Origin: Vogesella oryzae
GTDB taxonomy: Bacteria > Pseudomonadota > Gammaproteobacteria > Burkholderiales > Chromobacteriaceae
Assembly (NCBI RefSeq): GCF_902829295.1
Contig: NZ_CADEPL010000053.1
Location: forward strand, 1-64,000
Reading direction: 5' to 3'
Length of the DNA stretch: 64,000 nt
Below are positions 20,543 through 30,015 of this stretch, piece by piece. Numbering within the stretch: the stretch's first letter is position 1; the number at the start of each line of letters is the position of its first letter. The notes under the pieces were generated by a model. That model ran no database searches, was not told the DNA's origin, and saw nothing but the letters and a program-made list of their open reading frames with translations. Position numbers and translations under genes: made by a program.

Positions 20543-21850
20543 ATGGATCTGTTTGCGCGCGAACCGGTCAAGCCGCTGGCCGAGGCCATGCGGCCAACCT
20601 CGCTGGATGAAGTGATCGGCCAGCAGCACCTGATCGGCGCCGGCAAGCCGCTGCGGCTGGCCGTCGAGGCGCAGGTGCCGCATTCCATGATCCTGTGGGG
20701 ACCGCCCGGCGTGGGCAAGACCACGCTGGCGCGCATCCTGGCTGGCGCGTTTGATGCCGAGTTCATCCCGCTATCGGCGGTGCTGTCCGGCGTGAAGGAA
20801 ATCCGCGAGGCGGTAGAACGTGCCCACGCCATCCTGCAGCAAAGCGGCCGCCGCACCATCCTGTTTGTCGACGAAGTACACCGTTTCAACAAGAGCCAGC
20901 AGGATGCCTTCCTGCCGTTCGTGGAATCCGGCCTGCTGACCTTCATCGGCGCCACCACCGAGAACCCGTCGTTCGAAGTCAACGCCGCGCTGCTGTCGCG
21001 CGCCCAGGTCTACGTGCTGAAATCGCTGCAAACCGCCGACCTGCTGGCGCTGCTGCAGCGGGTGCAGGCCAGCGGCCGGCTGGACGGCATCAGCTTTGCC
21101 GATGGCGCCGCCGAAGCGCTGGCCGGCTACGCCGACGGCGACGCGCGCCGCTTCCTCAACCTGCTGGAACAGACCATCACCGCCGCGCGCGCGCGCAAGA
21201 TCGGCAGCGTGGCGGCCGACTTCCTGGCCGAGGTGCTCACCGTCAGCGCCCGCCGCTTCGACAAGGGCGGCGACAATTTCTACGACCAGATCTCCGCGCT
21301 GCACAAATCGGTGCGCGGCTCCAACCCGGACGCGGCGCTGTACTGGCTGACGCGCATGCTGGATGGCGGCGCCGATGCCCGCTACCTGGCAAGGCGCATC
21401 GTGCGCATGGCATGGGAGGACATCGGCCTGGCCGACCCGCGGGCGATGCAGATCGCCAATGACGCCGCTGCTACCTACGAACGGCTGGGCAGTCCGGAAG
21501 GCGAGCTGGCACTGGCACAGGCGGTGATCTACCTGGCGGTCGCCGCCAAGAGCAATGCCGGCTACATGGCCTACAACCAGGCGCGCGCCTTTGTGCAACA
21601 GGACAAGAGCCGCGAGGTGCCGGTGCATCTGCGCAACGCACCGACCAAGCTGATGAAAGAGCTGGGCTACGGCCACGACTACCGCTATGCCCACGACGAG
21701 CCGCATGCCTACGCCGCCGGCGAAAGCTACTTCCCCGATGGCATGGCAGAGCCGGGCTGGTACCAGCCGGTACCGCGCGGCCTGGAAAGCAAGATCGCCG
21801 ACAAATTGGCCTTCCTGCGCCAGCTGGACGCGGAAGCCGGCAAGAAATAG
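20543..21850 (+). CDS. rarA: Replication-associated recombination ATPase RarA
   Basis: The 435-residue AAA+ protein of the RarA/MgsA/WRNIP1 family acts at stalled forks. It starts MDLFAREPVKPLAEAMRPTS and has Walker A GPPGVGKTT, Walker B ILFVDEVHRFNK and sensor-1 GATTENPSFEVN. The C-terminal tetramerisation domain contains KSVRGSNPDAALYWLTRML. The gene starts 3 bases after lolA, implying coupling. A copy of the dispersed word encodes MRPT at 20588-20599, showing the word can sit inside a conserved protein segment. Confidence 0.96.
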   Translation: MDLFAREPVKPLAEAMRPTSLDEVIGQQHLIGAGKPLRLAVEAQVPHSMILWGPPGVGKTTLARILAGAFDAEFIPLSAVLSGVKEIREAVERAHAILQQSGRRTILFVDEVHRFNKSQQDAFLPFVESGLLTFIGATTENPSFEVNAALLSRAQVYVLKSLQTADLLALLQRVQASGRLDGISFADGAAEALAGYADGDARRFLNLLEQTITAARARKIGSVAADFLAEVLTVSARRFDKGGDNFYDQISALHKSVRGSNPDAALYWLTRMLDGGADARYLARRIVRMAWEDIGLADPRAMQIANDAAATYERLGSPEGELALAQAVIYLAVAAKSNAGYMAYNQARAFVQQDKSREVPVHLRNAPTKLMKELGYGHDYRYAHDEPHAYAAGESYFPDGMAEPGWYQPVPRGLESKIADKLAFLRQLDAEAGKK

Positions 21851-21859
21851 CACCGGCCG

Positions 21860-21887
21860 GTTGGCCGCCGCCGTTCACGCGGCCAAC
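21860..21887. repeat. Inverted pair of the GTTGGCCGC word after rarA
   Basis: GTTGGCCGC (21860-21868) and GCGGCCAAC (21879-21887) face each other across 10 bases, starting 10 bases after the rarA stop. The rest of the rarA-serS gap shows no gene. Confidence 0.88.
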
Positions 21888-22087
21888 CCGCTACCGCAAA
21901 TCGTTCTTCCGGCATTGCCGGACAGGACAAACCCCACGGCAAGCCATTACACTTGCGGTTTATGTCGCCGTGCATCATGCCGGCGGCAATGCCCGGCCAA
22001 CGCAATGCGCCGGGCAGCACCAGATCACGACCCCGCCCGCGCTGGACGCGGGCGTCAATGACAAGCCAATTCAAAAAACAGGATTGA

Positions 22088-23377
<1,290 letters not shown>

Positions 23378-23385
23378 GCACGCCA

Positions 23386-23411
23386 AAGGTTGGCCGCATG
23401 CGGCCAACCTT
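23386..23411. repeat. Inverted pair of GGTTGGCCGCA words, 26-bp palindrome (copy 2)
   Basis: Identical to the 26-mer at 4656-4681, here 8 bases after the serS stop and just before a long intrinsic terminator. Confidence 0.95.
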
Positions 23412-23414
23412 GAG

Positions 23415-23455
23415 ACAACAAAGCCCTTGCGCAATACGCGCAAGGGCTTTGTTGT
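23415..23455 (+). terminator. Terminator after serS
   Basis: A 17-bp stem starts ACAACAAAGCCCTTGCG and has a 7-base loop. The T content at the end (TTTGTTGT) is moderate. It marks the end of the lolA-rarA-serS unit and the start of the accessory patch. Confidence 0.8.
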
Positions 23456-23616
23456 ATGTGCTGGACAGCAACTAGCGCAGTCACCTGCTCGCTATGGTCG
23501 ATAGGCGCATGTAGCCGTGCAGGCCAGTTGCAGGGGGAAGAAGCCGAGCAAATGACAGCTCAGCTCAGCCTCTGCACGGCAACAACTGGCCGGGCGCGGC
23601 CAACCGTCCGGCAGTT

Positions 23617-23662
23617 GTCGACCCATAGGCGACGGTCGGCGTTTTAGGAAAGCGGACGATTA
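23617..23662. repeat. Decayed repeat, GTCGACCCA ... AAGCGGACG (copy 1)
   Basis: It shares GTCGACCCA and AAGCGGACG, about 33 bases apart, with 24375-24418. The intervening bases differ. It sits downstream of the minus-strand ORF that ends at 23689. The rest of 23456-23688 holds one GCGGCCAAC word (23596) and no gene I can support. Confidence 0.55.
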
Positions 23663-23688
23663 ATGTAGAGGTAACCGGCCTGCGCGGT

Positions 23689-24087
23689 TTAGGGCTCGAT
23701 GACAAGTTGCACCTCTCGGACGCCAGCCCCGGACGGGCCATAGCGCTTCTTCACTGTGGCACCCCGCGTGAACGAGGTGGACTCAAGAATGGGGGTGATG
23801 ACTTCGACTAGCCGATCGGCGCTTGGCCCGTACATGTACAGATAGCCGTCGCTTCCATCGACGGCAACTTCATTTCCATCGTATTCGCCAATACCAGCCT
23901 TGGAGATCGCCTTCTCCAATTGATCCTCAAGCTCAAACAAACGCTGGAGGTTCTTTGAGCCGTACTTGAAGTGAACGATGACGGCCTGCTCACTTGCAGC
24001 ATGAGAAGGAGAAGCGGCGCTGGCTGCCGACATGGCGGCGATTGAACAGAGTATGCCCGCGATTGTGGTTCGAATACGCACTCTCAA
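23689..24087 (-). CDS. Small secreted protein of unknown function (accessory patch ORF A)
   Basis: The 132-residue ORF has a likely signal peptide (residues about 1-30, ending ASAASPSHA). The mature domain is acidic: VIVHFKYGSKNLQRLFELED, EYDGNEVAVDGSDGYLYMYG, then KKRYGPSGAGVREVQLVI. I recognise this as a small conserved hypothetical type seen scattered among proteobacteria, but know no function. The start is TTG at 24087, or GTG two codons later, without a clear ribosome site. It begins just after a short TAACGT/ACGTTA dyad. GC content is lower than in the neighbours, and the gene shares strand with the next two small ORFs. Confidence 0.65.
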   Translation of the reverse strand: MRVRIRTTIAGILCSIAAMSAASAASPSHAASEQAVIVHFKYGSKNLQRLFELEDQLEKAISKAGIGEYDGNEVAVDGSDGYLYMYGPSADRLVEVITPILESTSFTRGATVKKRYGPSGAGVREVQLVIEP

Positions 24088-24470
24088 GCCCTAACGTAAA
24101 ATAGACGACGTTACAGCCGCATAACACTGGCAGAGTACTGTATATCCTGACAGCAGAGCAGCCAGGAAGCCTTGCAGATACAGGTGATCAGAGATTCCGG
24201 CAATATCTACGAGAATATGTGGCAGTCATACGTGGTGCAGTCTTATGACGTAGGAATTGTGCCAGCCACACTCTCGGCTGTCATCCAGTGAGCATCCCTT
24301 GCTTACTGCTGTGTTGAAGCAACTTCCCCGGCGTCCACTCCTGGCCGTGTGCTGCCAACCCGTCCACGGCTGGAGTCGACCCAAAGAGGCTGTAGGCAGA
24401 TTCAATAAGCGGACGCTCAATAATATTGGGTGTTAGGGAAGGTTAGCCACATGCTGACCATGGAAGGGAT
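24088..24470. other. Gap without a gene in the accessory patch
   Basis: No supported gene is present. Seen are a TAACGT/ACGTTA dyad at about 24093-24113, right before ORF A on the minus strand, and a second decayed repeat at 24375-24418 (GTCGACCCA to AAGCGGACG). The short open frames here have no ribosome site or recognisable product. Confidence 0.5.
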
Positions 24471-24935
24471 TTATGCGACCATGTCAAAATCTTTTGGCAA
24501 AACAAATAATGCTACAAGCAATGCAGTGATTTCTACTAAAAAATACTTCATAAACCACTGCACACCCCCTTGGAAAACGAAGTTTGACAGATAAAAAATA
24601 CTATTTTTCTCAACGCGAAAGAAATCCAGCAATACTCCAAGAGCAAAAACAAATGAAGGTGCAAGTATCAAAACTAGCGAAATTGATTTCAAGTTCCTTC
24701 TCAACTTAAAGTTCGCACATACAATCGCCAGAAAAAAAGCTGGCACAAAAAAAAGCAACTCCCCACCCAAGCCACCCATCACCATGGCCACCAGCAAGTA
24801 TTTCAACTGAACGACATCTCCCGCTCTAGACGTAAAAATGGTTAGCGCCGGAAAAAATATCGCACCACCTACCACCGGAGAAAGGCAAAAGGAAGATACA
24901 ACTTTCAAATGTGGATACGATATATCGCTGTTCAT
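24471..24935 (-). CDS. Small membrane protein of unknown function (accessory patch ORF B)
   Basis: With the ATG at 24935 (AGG 7 bases upstream) the protein has 154 residues and four to five hydrophobic segments, for example VVGGAIFFPALTIF, YLLVAMVMGGLGGELLFFVP, ISLVLILAPSFVFALGVLL and YFLVEITALLVALFVLP. Basic residues lie between segments (KLRRNLKS). I do not recognise the family. The coding DNA is markedly AT-richer than the surroundings, with many AAA and TTT codons, suggesting recent acquisition. No copy of the dispersed word is found in it. Confidence 0.6.
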   Translation of the reverse strand: MNSDISYPHLKVVSSFCLSPVVGGAIFFPALTIFTSRAGDVVQLKYLLVAMVMGGLGGELLFFVPAFFLAIVCANFKLRRNLKSISLVLILAPSFVFALGVLLDFFRVEKNSIFYLSNFVFQGGVQWFMKYFLVEITALLVALFVLPKDFDMVA

Positions 24936-25094
24936 GACCATGCCTGTTCGAGCTTGGAGTAAATGGGGTTCGATTACGCCTAATAGAGGCGACCCTCGAG
25001 CTGGATGGTAACCCAAAGCAGTCGGTCTCTTGGCCACGGACTCAGCTGCTGGTAATCGTACGTTCCCGTGACTACTTTATGGCAAAGCTGTCGA

Positions 25095-25122
25095 GTGACT
25101 GTTTCTGGCCGGCAGCAGTCAC
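25095..25122. repeat. Short inverted repeat, GTGACTG ... CAGTCAC
   Basis: Seven-base arms enclose TTTCTGGCCGGCAG. The core CTGGCCG-x-x-AGCAG is shared with 25809-25834. A third related fragment, ACCCAAAGCAGTCGGTC, is at 25011-25027. These look like remnants of one intergenic element family. Confidence 0.5.
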
Positions 25123-25195
25123 CCGGAACATTCTGTCGCAACATAAAAGATAGGAAATTCAACGTTTCCGTCTACTGGAACGGCTGCTTATGCGC

Positions 25196-25684
25196 TTATT
25201 TGGAAGAGAAAACATCTGCATCTCCCTCCTGCTCAAAAGCAGTACCGAATGAAAGTTGGCCATTAGTTAGCTGATACGGGAAAAAGACATTCACCGAATA
25301 ATTGTCACGGTGATTGAGTGACACAGCGATGGCATCGGACTTTGTGCCTGTTGAAGGCAAGGCAACTCTCACATCGTAAACCAAGGCAGTAGCCCTGTAC
25401 TCACCTGACGTTGCACCCTTTACAAATCCTTCTTTTAACATGTGAATGATGTCGTTTGATGGCGGTTGCTCGCGGCCATCGTAGCCTGCGACGCTCGCAA
25501 TTTCGCCGTTTGTTTTGAGTGCGGCACCGTATGGAAAGAACTCGCCATGCTTTTGAAGCATTTGTACTGCAAACGGTAGAGCTGCGTTCATAAGGTTTTC
25601 ACACTCAGTTTTCGGTATTGTCATATCCTGTGCTCCAGCGACTACGGAAAACAGCAATGAAAGAGCAATAAGCAGGATTCTCAT
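25196..25684 (-). CDS. Small secreted protein of unknown function (accessory patch ORF C)
   Basis: The 162-residue protein has a signal peptide (MRILLIALSLLFSVVAGAQ). The mature part contains HGEFFPYGAALKTNGEI, AGYDGREQPPSNDIIHML, then YDVRVALPSTGTKSDAIAVS and VNVFFPYQL. This matches in my memory a widespread family of small conserved hypothetical proteins, usually cytoplasmic. The function is unknown, and an immunity-like or stress role is only a guess. The ATG at 25684 is 4 bases after a GTTATGC core-like sequence, and a frame extending upstream was rejected. Confidence 0.7.
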   Translation of the reverse strand: MRILLIALSLLFSVVAGAQDMTIPKTECENLMNAALPFAVQMLQKHGEFFPYGAALKTNGEIASVAGYDGREQPPSNDIIHMLKEGFVKGATSGEYRATALVYDVRVALPSTGTKSDAIAVSLNHRDNYSVNVFFPYQLTNGQLSFGTAFEQEGDADVFSSK

Positions 25685-25687
25685 GGT

Positions 25688-25715
25688 GCATAACGCTTGA
25701 AATGAATAGTTAGTA
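25688..25715 (-). other. attC-like half site before ORF C
   Basis: On the minus strand the order is TACTAAC, then TATTCATTTCAAGC, then GTTATGC, ending 4 bases before the ATG of ORF C. The left half resembles the start of integron aadA-type attC sites (CTAACAATTCATTCAAGC) and the right end resembles the GTTRRRY core. At 28 bases it is much too short for a working attC. Confidence 0.35.
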
Positions 25716-25808
25716 CGAATGGCTGGTCTCGTAACCAGCAGCGCCACGAGTCCGTTTGTTTTACGATAACCTATGCTGTTCAACGGGCGCTTTAGAGAAA
25801 CGTCAGAT

Positions 25809-25834
25809 GCGTCCGCTTCTGGCCGATAGCAGCC
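25809..25834. repeat. Decayed repeat, GCGTCCGCTTCTGGCCGATAG
   Basis: Shares CTGGCCG and AGCAG with 25095-25122, and the GTCCGCTT end with the minus-strand reading of 23617-23662 and 24375-24418. It lies between ORF C and the fdhA terminator. The remainder of this gap holds one GGTTGGCCGCA word at 25925. Confidence 0.5.
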
Positions 25835-25940
25835 ACGCCAACACAATAGCATAAAATGCTACTTTAGCCCGCCCTGACTGCAGGCGGCAGATATTGAGCC
25901 GGCTATCCGGGTAGTAGTCTGAAAGGTTGGCCGCAAACAA

Positions 25941-25969
25941 AACGGGCCACTGCAATGCAGTGACCCGTT
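25941..25969 (-). terminator. Terminator after fdhA
   Basis: A 13-bp stem with one mismatch (AACGGGCCACTGC / GCAGTGACCCGTT) has a TTTTGTTT run on the minus-strand side, about 20 bases past the fdhA stop. Confidence 0.8.
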
Positions 25970-25987
25970 GTCATGCTGGCTACCGGC

Positions 25988-27184
25988 TTATGCCAGTTGC
26001 AGCGTGTTGTGCGGGTCGATCACGAATTTCTTCGGCGCGCCGCCGTCGAAGGCGCGATAGCCTTCCGGTGCCTGATCTAGCGAGATCACTTCCACGTTGA
26101 CGATGTCGGCGATCGGCAGGCGGTCCCACAAAATGGCCTGCATCAGGCTGCGGTTGTATTTCATTACCGGCGTCTGCCCGGTGTGGAAGCTGTGCGACTT
26201 GGCCCAGCCGAGGCCGAAGCGGATGGAGAGGCTGCCCTTCTTCGCTGCCGCGTCCACCGCGCCCGGGTCGTCGGTCACATACAGGCCGGGAATGCCGATG
26301 CCACCAGCTACCTTGGTTACCTCCATCAGCGAGTTCAGCACCGTCGCCGGCGCTTCCTCGTGACTGCCGGCACCGTGGCCGCGCGCCTCGAAGCCGACGC
26401 AGTCCACCGCGCAATCGACTTCCGGCACGCCCAGCAGCGCGGCAATCTGTTCACCCAGGGTGGCATCCAGTGACAGGTTCACCGTTTCGAAGCCCACGGC
26501 GCGGGCGTGTGCGAGACGGTCGGCGTTCATGTCGCCCACGATCACCACCGCCGCGCCCAACAGGCGGGCGGAGGCGGCAGCGGCCAGACCTACCGGGCCG
26601 GCGCCGGCGATGTAGACGGTGGCGCCCGGTTTGACGCCGGCCATCACCGCGCCGTGGTAGCCGGTGGGCAGGATGTCGGACAGGCAGGTCAGGTCGCGGA
26701 TCTTGGCCAGCGCGCGATCCCGGTCCGGGAATTTCAGCAGGTTGAAGTCGGCATACGGCACCATCACGTATTCGGACTGACCGCCGATCCAGCCACCCAT
26801 ATCCACGTAGCCGTAGGCGCCGCCAGCACGCGCCGGGTTCACGTTCAGGCACACGCCGGTATGCTGCTCCTTGCAGGTCACGCAGCGGCCGCAGGCCACG
26901 TTGAACGGCACCGACACCAGGTCGCCCACTTGCAGGGTTTCCACGTCGCGGCCAACCTCGATCACCTCACCGGTGATCTCGTGGCCCAGTACCAGGCCGA
27001 TCGGCGCGGTGGTGCGGCCGCGCACCATGTGCTGGTCGGAACCGCAGATATTGGTGGTCACCACCTTCAGGATCACGCCGTGACCGATTGCACGCCCGCT
27101 CGGGTCGACCATGCGCGGCGATTCGATCTCCCGCACTTCGACCTTGCCTGGCCCCATGTACACCACACCACGATTGTCGCTCAT
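25988..27184 (-). CDS. fdhA: Glutathione-independent formaldehyde dehydrogenase
   Basis: The 398-residue zinc-dependent medium-chain dehydrogenase has the same length as Pseudomonas putida FdhA. It oxidises formaldehyde to formate with tightly bound NAD(H). Seen are the catalytic zinc ligands (NICGSDQHM, GHEITGEV), the structural-zinc cysteines (CGRCVTCKEQHTGVC) and the NAD-binding loop GAGPVGLAAAASA. The FdhA-specific insertion ARAGGAYGYVDMGGWIGGQ is also present. The start MSDNRGVVYMGPGKVEV at 27184 has GGAG upstream. It is probably a stand-alone detoxification gene. Confidence 0.95.
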   Translation of the reverse strand: MSDNRGVVYMGPGKVEVREIESPRMVDPSGRAIGHGVILKVVTTNICGSDQHMVRGRTTAPIGLVLGHEITGEVIEVGRDVETLQVGDLVSVPFNVACGRCVTCKEQHTGVCLNVNPARAGGAYGYVDMGGWIGGQSEYVMVPYADFNLLKFPDRDRALAKIRDLTCLSDILPTGYHGAVMAGVKPGATVYIAGAGPVGLAAAASARLLGAAVVIVGDMNADRLAHARAVGFETVNLSLDATLGEQIAALLGVPEVDCAVDCVGFEARGHGAGSHEEAPATVLNSLMEVTKVAGGIGIPGLYVTDDPGAVDAAAKKGSLSIRFGLGWAKSHSFHTGQTPVMKYNRSLMQAILWDRLPIADIVNVEVISLDQAPEGYRAFDGGAPKKFVIDPHNTLQLA

Positions 27185-27446
27185 TGCTTGTCTCCGCCTT
27201 ATTGGATGGCTGTGATTGTTGGTGCCGGCAACCGCCGGGCGGCTTGTGCCGGCACCACGCGGCAGCTGCCGCGCCCACGAGAATACGCGCCTGCCATATG
27301 GCAGCAACGAGAGGGAAACGGCCTGAATCGGCCCGATTGCGACATCGCCCGCCAACGACAGCCACAGCGGAGCCGACTGTGGAAAATCCATAAATATCAA
27401 TAACAAGCAGGCCGCACTGCAGCGAGCACATGCGGCCAACTGCAAA
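27185..27446. promoter_or_regulatory. fdhA upstream region with two perfect dyads
   Basis: No gene is seen. Dyad 1 has arms GGTGCCGGCA (27221-27230) and TGCCGGCACC (27247-27256), about 40-70 bases before the fdhA start, within the likely leader. Dyad 2 is the 14-bp palindrome CTGCCATATGGCAG near 27292-27305. Either could be an operator for a formaldehyde-responsive regulator. A TGCGGCCAAC word is at 27431-27440. Confidence 0.5.
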
Positions 27447-27447
27447 T

Positions 27448-27478
27448 AAAAAAACCGGTGTCGTGGACACCGGTTTTT
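27448..27478 (-). terminator. Terminator after the GGDEF-EAL gene
   Basis: A 12-bp stem (AAAACCGGTGTC / GACACCGGTTTT) with a 3-base loop has A/T-runs on both sides, 26 bases past the stop at 27505. Confidence 0.88.
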
Positions 27479-27504
27479 ATCGACAAACCCGCGACTAGCG
27501 ACAA

Positions 27505-30015
27505 CTAGCCCTGCGCCGCGAAGGTCTGCACGTAGCGGCGGAACTCTGCCGCCGGCAGCGGCTTGCTGTACAGATAACCCTGCGCCATGTGACAGCCCTG
27601 CTCGCGCAGAAAATCGCGATGTGCCGGCAGTTCCACCCCCTCGGCGACAATGGACAGTCCCAGACTGCGCCCCATCGAAATAACTGCCGAGGCAATAGCG
27701 GCATCATCCTTGTCTTCATGCAGATGGGCGATAAACGAGCGGTCGATCTTCAGCACCTGCACCGGCAGGCGCTTGAGATACGCCAGCGAGGAGTAGCCGG
27801 TCCCAAAGTCGTCGATCGACAGCATGATGCCCATGGCACGCAGCCCTTCCAGCGCACGGCCAACCTCCTGGTCGCTGTCCATCGCCGTGCTTTCGGTGAT
27901 TTCCAGCTCCAGGTTGGCCGTAGGCAACTGGCTTTCGGCCACAATCTGCGCCACCGTATCCTCGATGTGGCCAAACTTGAGCTGGCGACCGGACAGGTTG
28001 ACGGCTACCCGGCCGTTAAAGCCCAGCTCCAGTTGCAGCTGGCGGGTAAAGCGGCAGGCTTCGGCCAGCACCCAGGCTCCGATCGGCACGATCAATGCCG
28101 ACTCCTCGGCCACCGGAATGAATTCGTCCGGCGACACGATACCCAGCTCGGGATGAATCCAGCGGATCAACGCCTCCATCCCCTCCAGCTGGCCGCTGGC
28201 AAGATTGATCTTGGGCTGGTACCACACCTGGAATTCATTGCGCGCCAAGGCACGGTGCAGGCCATACTCCAGTTTCAGCCGCGCCATCGCGCTGGCATTC
28301 ATATCGGCGGTGTAGAACTGGAAGATGTTCTTGCCGCGATTCTTGGCGCGGGACATCGCGGCATCGGCATTCACCAGCAGCGAGTCTGCCGAGCTGCCAT
28401 CCTCCGGATATACCGCGATACCGAGGCTGGCAGACACGAATACCTTGCTGCTGCCACCCAGCACCACCTCGCCGGCGATGCCATCCAGAATGTCCTGCGC
28501 CAGGCTGGCAACACTATTGGGCAAACCGGCATTGGGCAGCAGCAGCGTGAACTCGTCGCCGGCCAGCCGCGCCACGGTGCTGCCCGCCGGCGCCTCGGCC
28601 TGCAGCCGCGCGGCGATCTTGATCAGCAACTCGTCACCGGCCTGGTGGCCCAGGGTGTCGTTGATCAGCTTGAAACGGTCCAGATCGATGAACATCAGCG
28701 CCAGCCGCTGGCCGTGCTCCCGCGCCTGCTCGATGGCGGATTGCAGTTTCTCGCCAAACAGCGTGCGATTGGGCAGCCCGGTCAGCGCGTCGTGATTGGC
28801 GAGGAAGTGCAGCCGCTCCTCGGCCTGCTTGCGCTGGGTGATATCGGAAAAAACCGCCACATAATGACGCACACCGCCAAAGCCGTCGGGGATACCGGTA
28901 ATGGTGAGATGCTCGGTATACAGCAAGCCGCTCTTGCGGCGGTTGACCACCTCACCCTGCCAGTAGCCATCGGCCTTGAGCTGGCGCCACATGTGCTCGT
29001 AGAAATCGGCGGACTGCCGTCCGGACTTGAGGATGGCCGGGGTCTGGCCGATCACTTCGTCGCGGCTGTAACCGGTAATACGGCTAAAAGCCGGGTTGAC
29101 CGACTGGATCACGCCGTTTTGATCGGTAATCACGATCCCTTCCAGCGTGGATTCGAACACCTTGTCGGCCAGCTGCAGGCTCTGGCGGGAACGCAGCAGC
29201 GCCTCGTCGCGCTCGCGCAGGGCCGAGCGCAGCTCCACCAGGAACTCCTGCTCCAGCGTGGCCAGAATGTCGGACATGCCGACGATAGCCATCAACTGAC
29301 CATCGTCGCCACGCACCCCGAGGTGGCGGATCTGCCCTTCCAGCAACACACGGCGGGCATTAAGCAGGGTGACCTGATGCGGCACCGAGCGGATCGGGTA
29401 ACTGGCCAGATCGGCCACCGTCATGGCGTGATCGCCGGTGGCTACCAGTCGTACCACGTCACGCTGGGTCAGCACGCCCCACGTGTCATCCGCATAGCGC
29501 ACGGCCAACGCCTCGACCGAGAAATCGCGCATGCGCTGCATTGCCAGCACCGCCGGATCGTGAGCGTCGACTACCACCAGCGGTTTGTGCAGCATGCTGT
29601 CCAGCCGCTTCAAGCGCAGGAAGAGTTCGGCGTCCTGATTCACCACGATATCGGTAACGGATACCACGCCCAGCCGCTTGTCGGTCGCCGGGTCCAGCAC
29701 CTGCAGGTGACGCACACCATGCTGATGCATGTAGGCAGTCGCATCCTGTATCGACATATCGGCGGGGATGCTCAGCACCGGCGCGCTCATGAAGCTGCGA
29801 ACCGGACAGCGCGCAACCTCGGGATGAAACAGGTCCAGACGGACAACATCGCTTTCCGTCCAGATGCCCAACGCTTCGCCATGCTCATCCACGATGATGA
29901 TGGAGCCGCAATGCGCCTGGCACATAGCCTTCGCGGCCTCGCTCACCGGCATGTCCGGCGGGCAGGTCAGCACATTTCGGGAAATTATCGATTCAACGGC
30001 ATGGGAAAAGGTCAC
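27505..30015 (-). CDS. CBS-PAS-GGDEF-EAL c-di-GMP signalling protein
   Basis: The GTG at 30015 has TGGAG 7 bases upstream and gives 836 residues. A TTG ten codons earlier is the alternative. There are four CBS repeats in two pairs (about residues 8-130 and 145-275; RNVLTCPPDMPVSEAAKAM, SDVVRLDLFH). A PAS domain follows at about 290-410 (STLEGIVITDQNGVIQSVNPAF). The GGDEF domain (about 420-575) carries a degenerate AGDEF signature. The C-terminal EAL domain (about 590-830) has EALIRW, NLSGRQ, DDFGTGYSSL and EGVE, so it looks active as a phosphodiesterase. CBS pairs usually bind adenosyl ligands, suggesting an energy-state or nucleotide input. No transmembrane segment is seen. Confidence 0.93.
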   Translation of the reverse strand: MTFSHAVESIISRNVLTCPPDMPVSEAAKAMCQAHCGSIIIVDEHGEALGIWTESDVVRLDLFHPEVARCPVRSFMSAPVLSIPADMSIQDATAYMHQHGVRHLQVLDPATDKRLGVVSVTDIVVNQDAELFLRLKRLDSMLHKPLVVVDAHDPAVLAMQRMRDFSVEALAVRYADDTWGVLTQRDVVRLVATGDHAMTVADLASYPIRSVPHQVTLLNARRVLLEGQIRHLGVRGDDGQLMAIVGMSDILATLEQEFLVELRSALRERDEALLRSRQSLQLADKVFESTLEGIVITDQNGVIQSVNPAFSRITGYSRDEVIGQTPAILKSGRQSADFYEHMWRQLKADGYWQGEVVNRRKSGLLYTEHLTITGIPDGFGGVRHYVAVFSDITQRKQAEERLHFLANHDALTGLPNRTLFGEKLQSAIEQAREHGQRLALMFIDLDRFKLINDTLGHQAGDELLIKIAARLQAEAPAGSTVARLAGDEFTLLLPNAGLPNSVASLAQDILDGIAGEVVLGGSSKVFVSASLGIAVYPEDGSSADSLLVNADAAMSRAKNRGKNIFQFYTADMNASAMARLKLEYGLHRALARNEFQVWYQPKINLASGQLEGMEALIRWIHPELGIVSPDEFIPVAEESALIVPIGAWVLAEACRFTRQLQLELGFNGRVAVNLSGRQLKFGHIEDTVAQIVAESQLPTANLELEITESTAMDSDQEVGRALEGLRAMGIMLSIDDFGTGYSSLAYLKRLPVQVLKIDRSFIAHLHEDKDDAAIASAVISMGRSLGLSIVAEGVELPAHRDFLREQGCHMAQGYLYSKPLPAAEFRRYVQTFAAQG

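Noticed and set aside
23456-23647. Plus-strand ORF after serS
   Set aside because: No ribosome site, no recognisable product, and it overlaps the terminator and decayed repeats.
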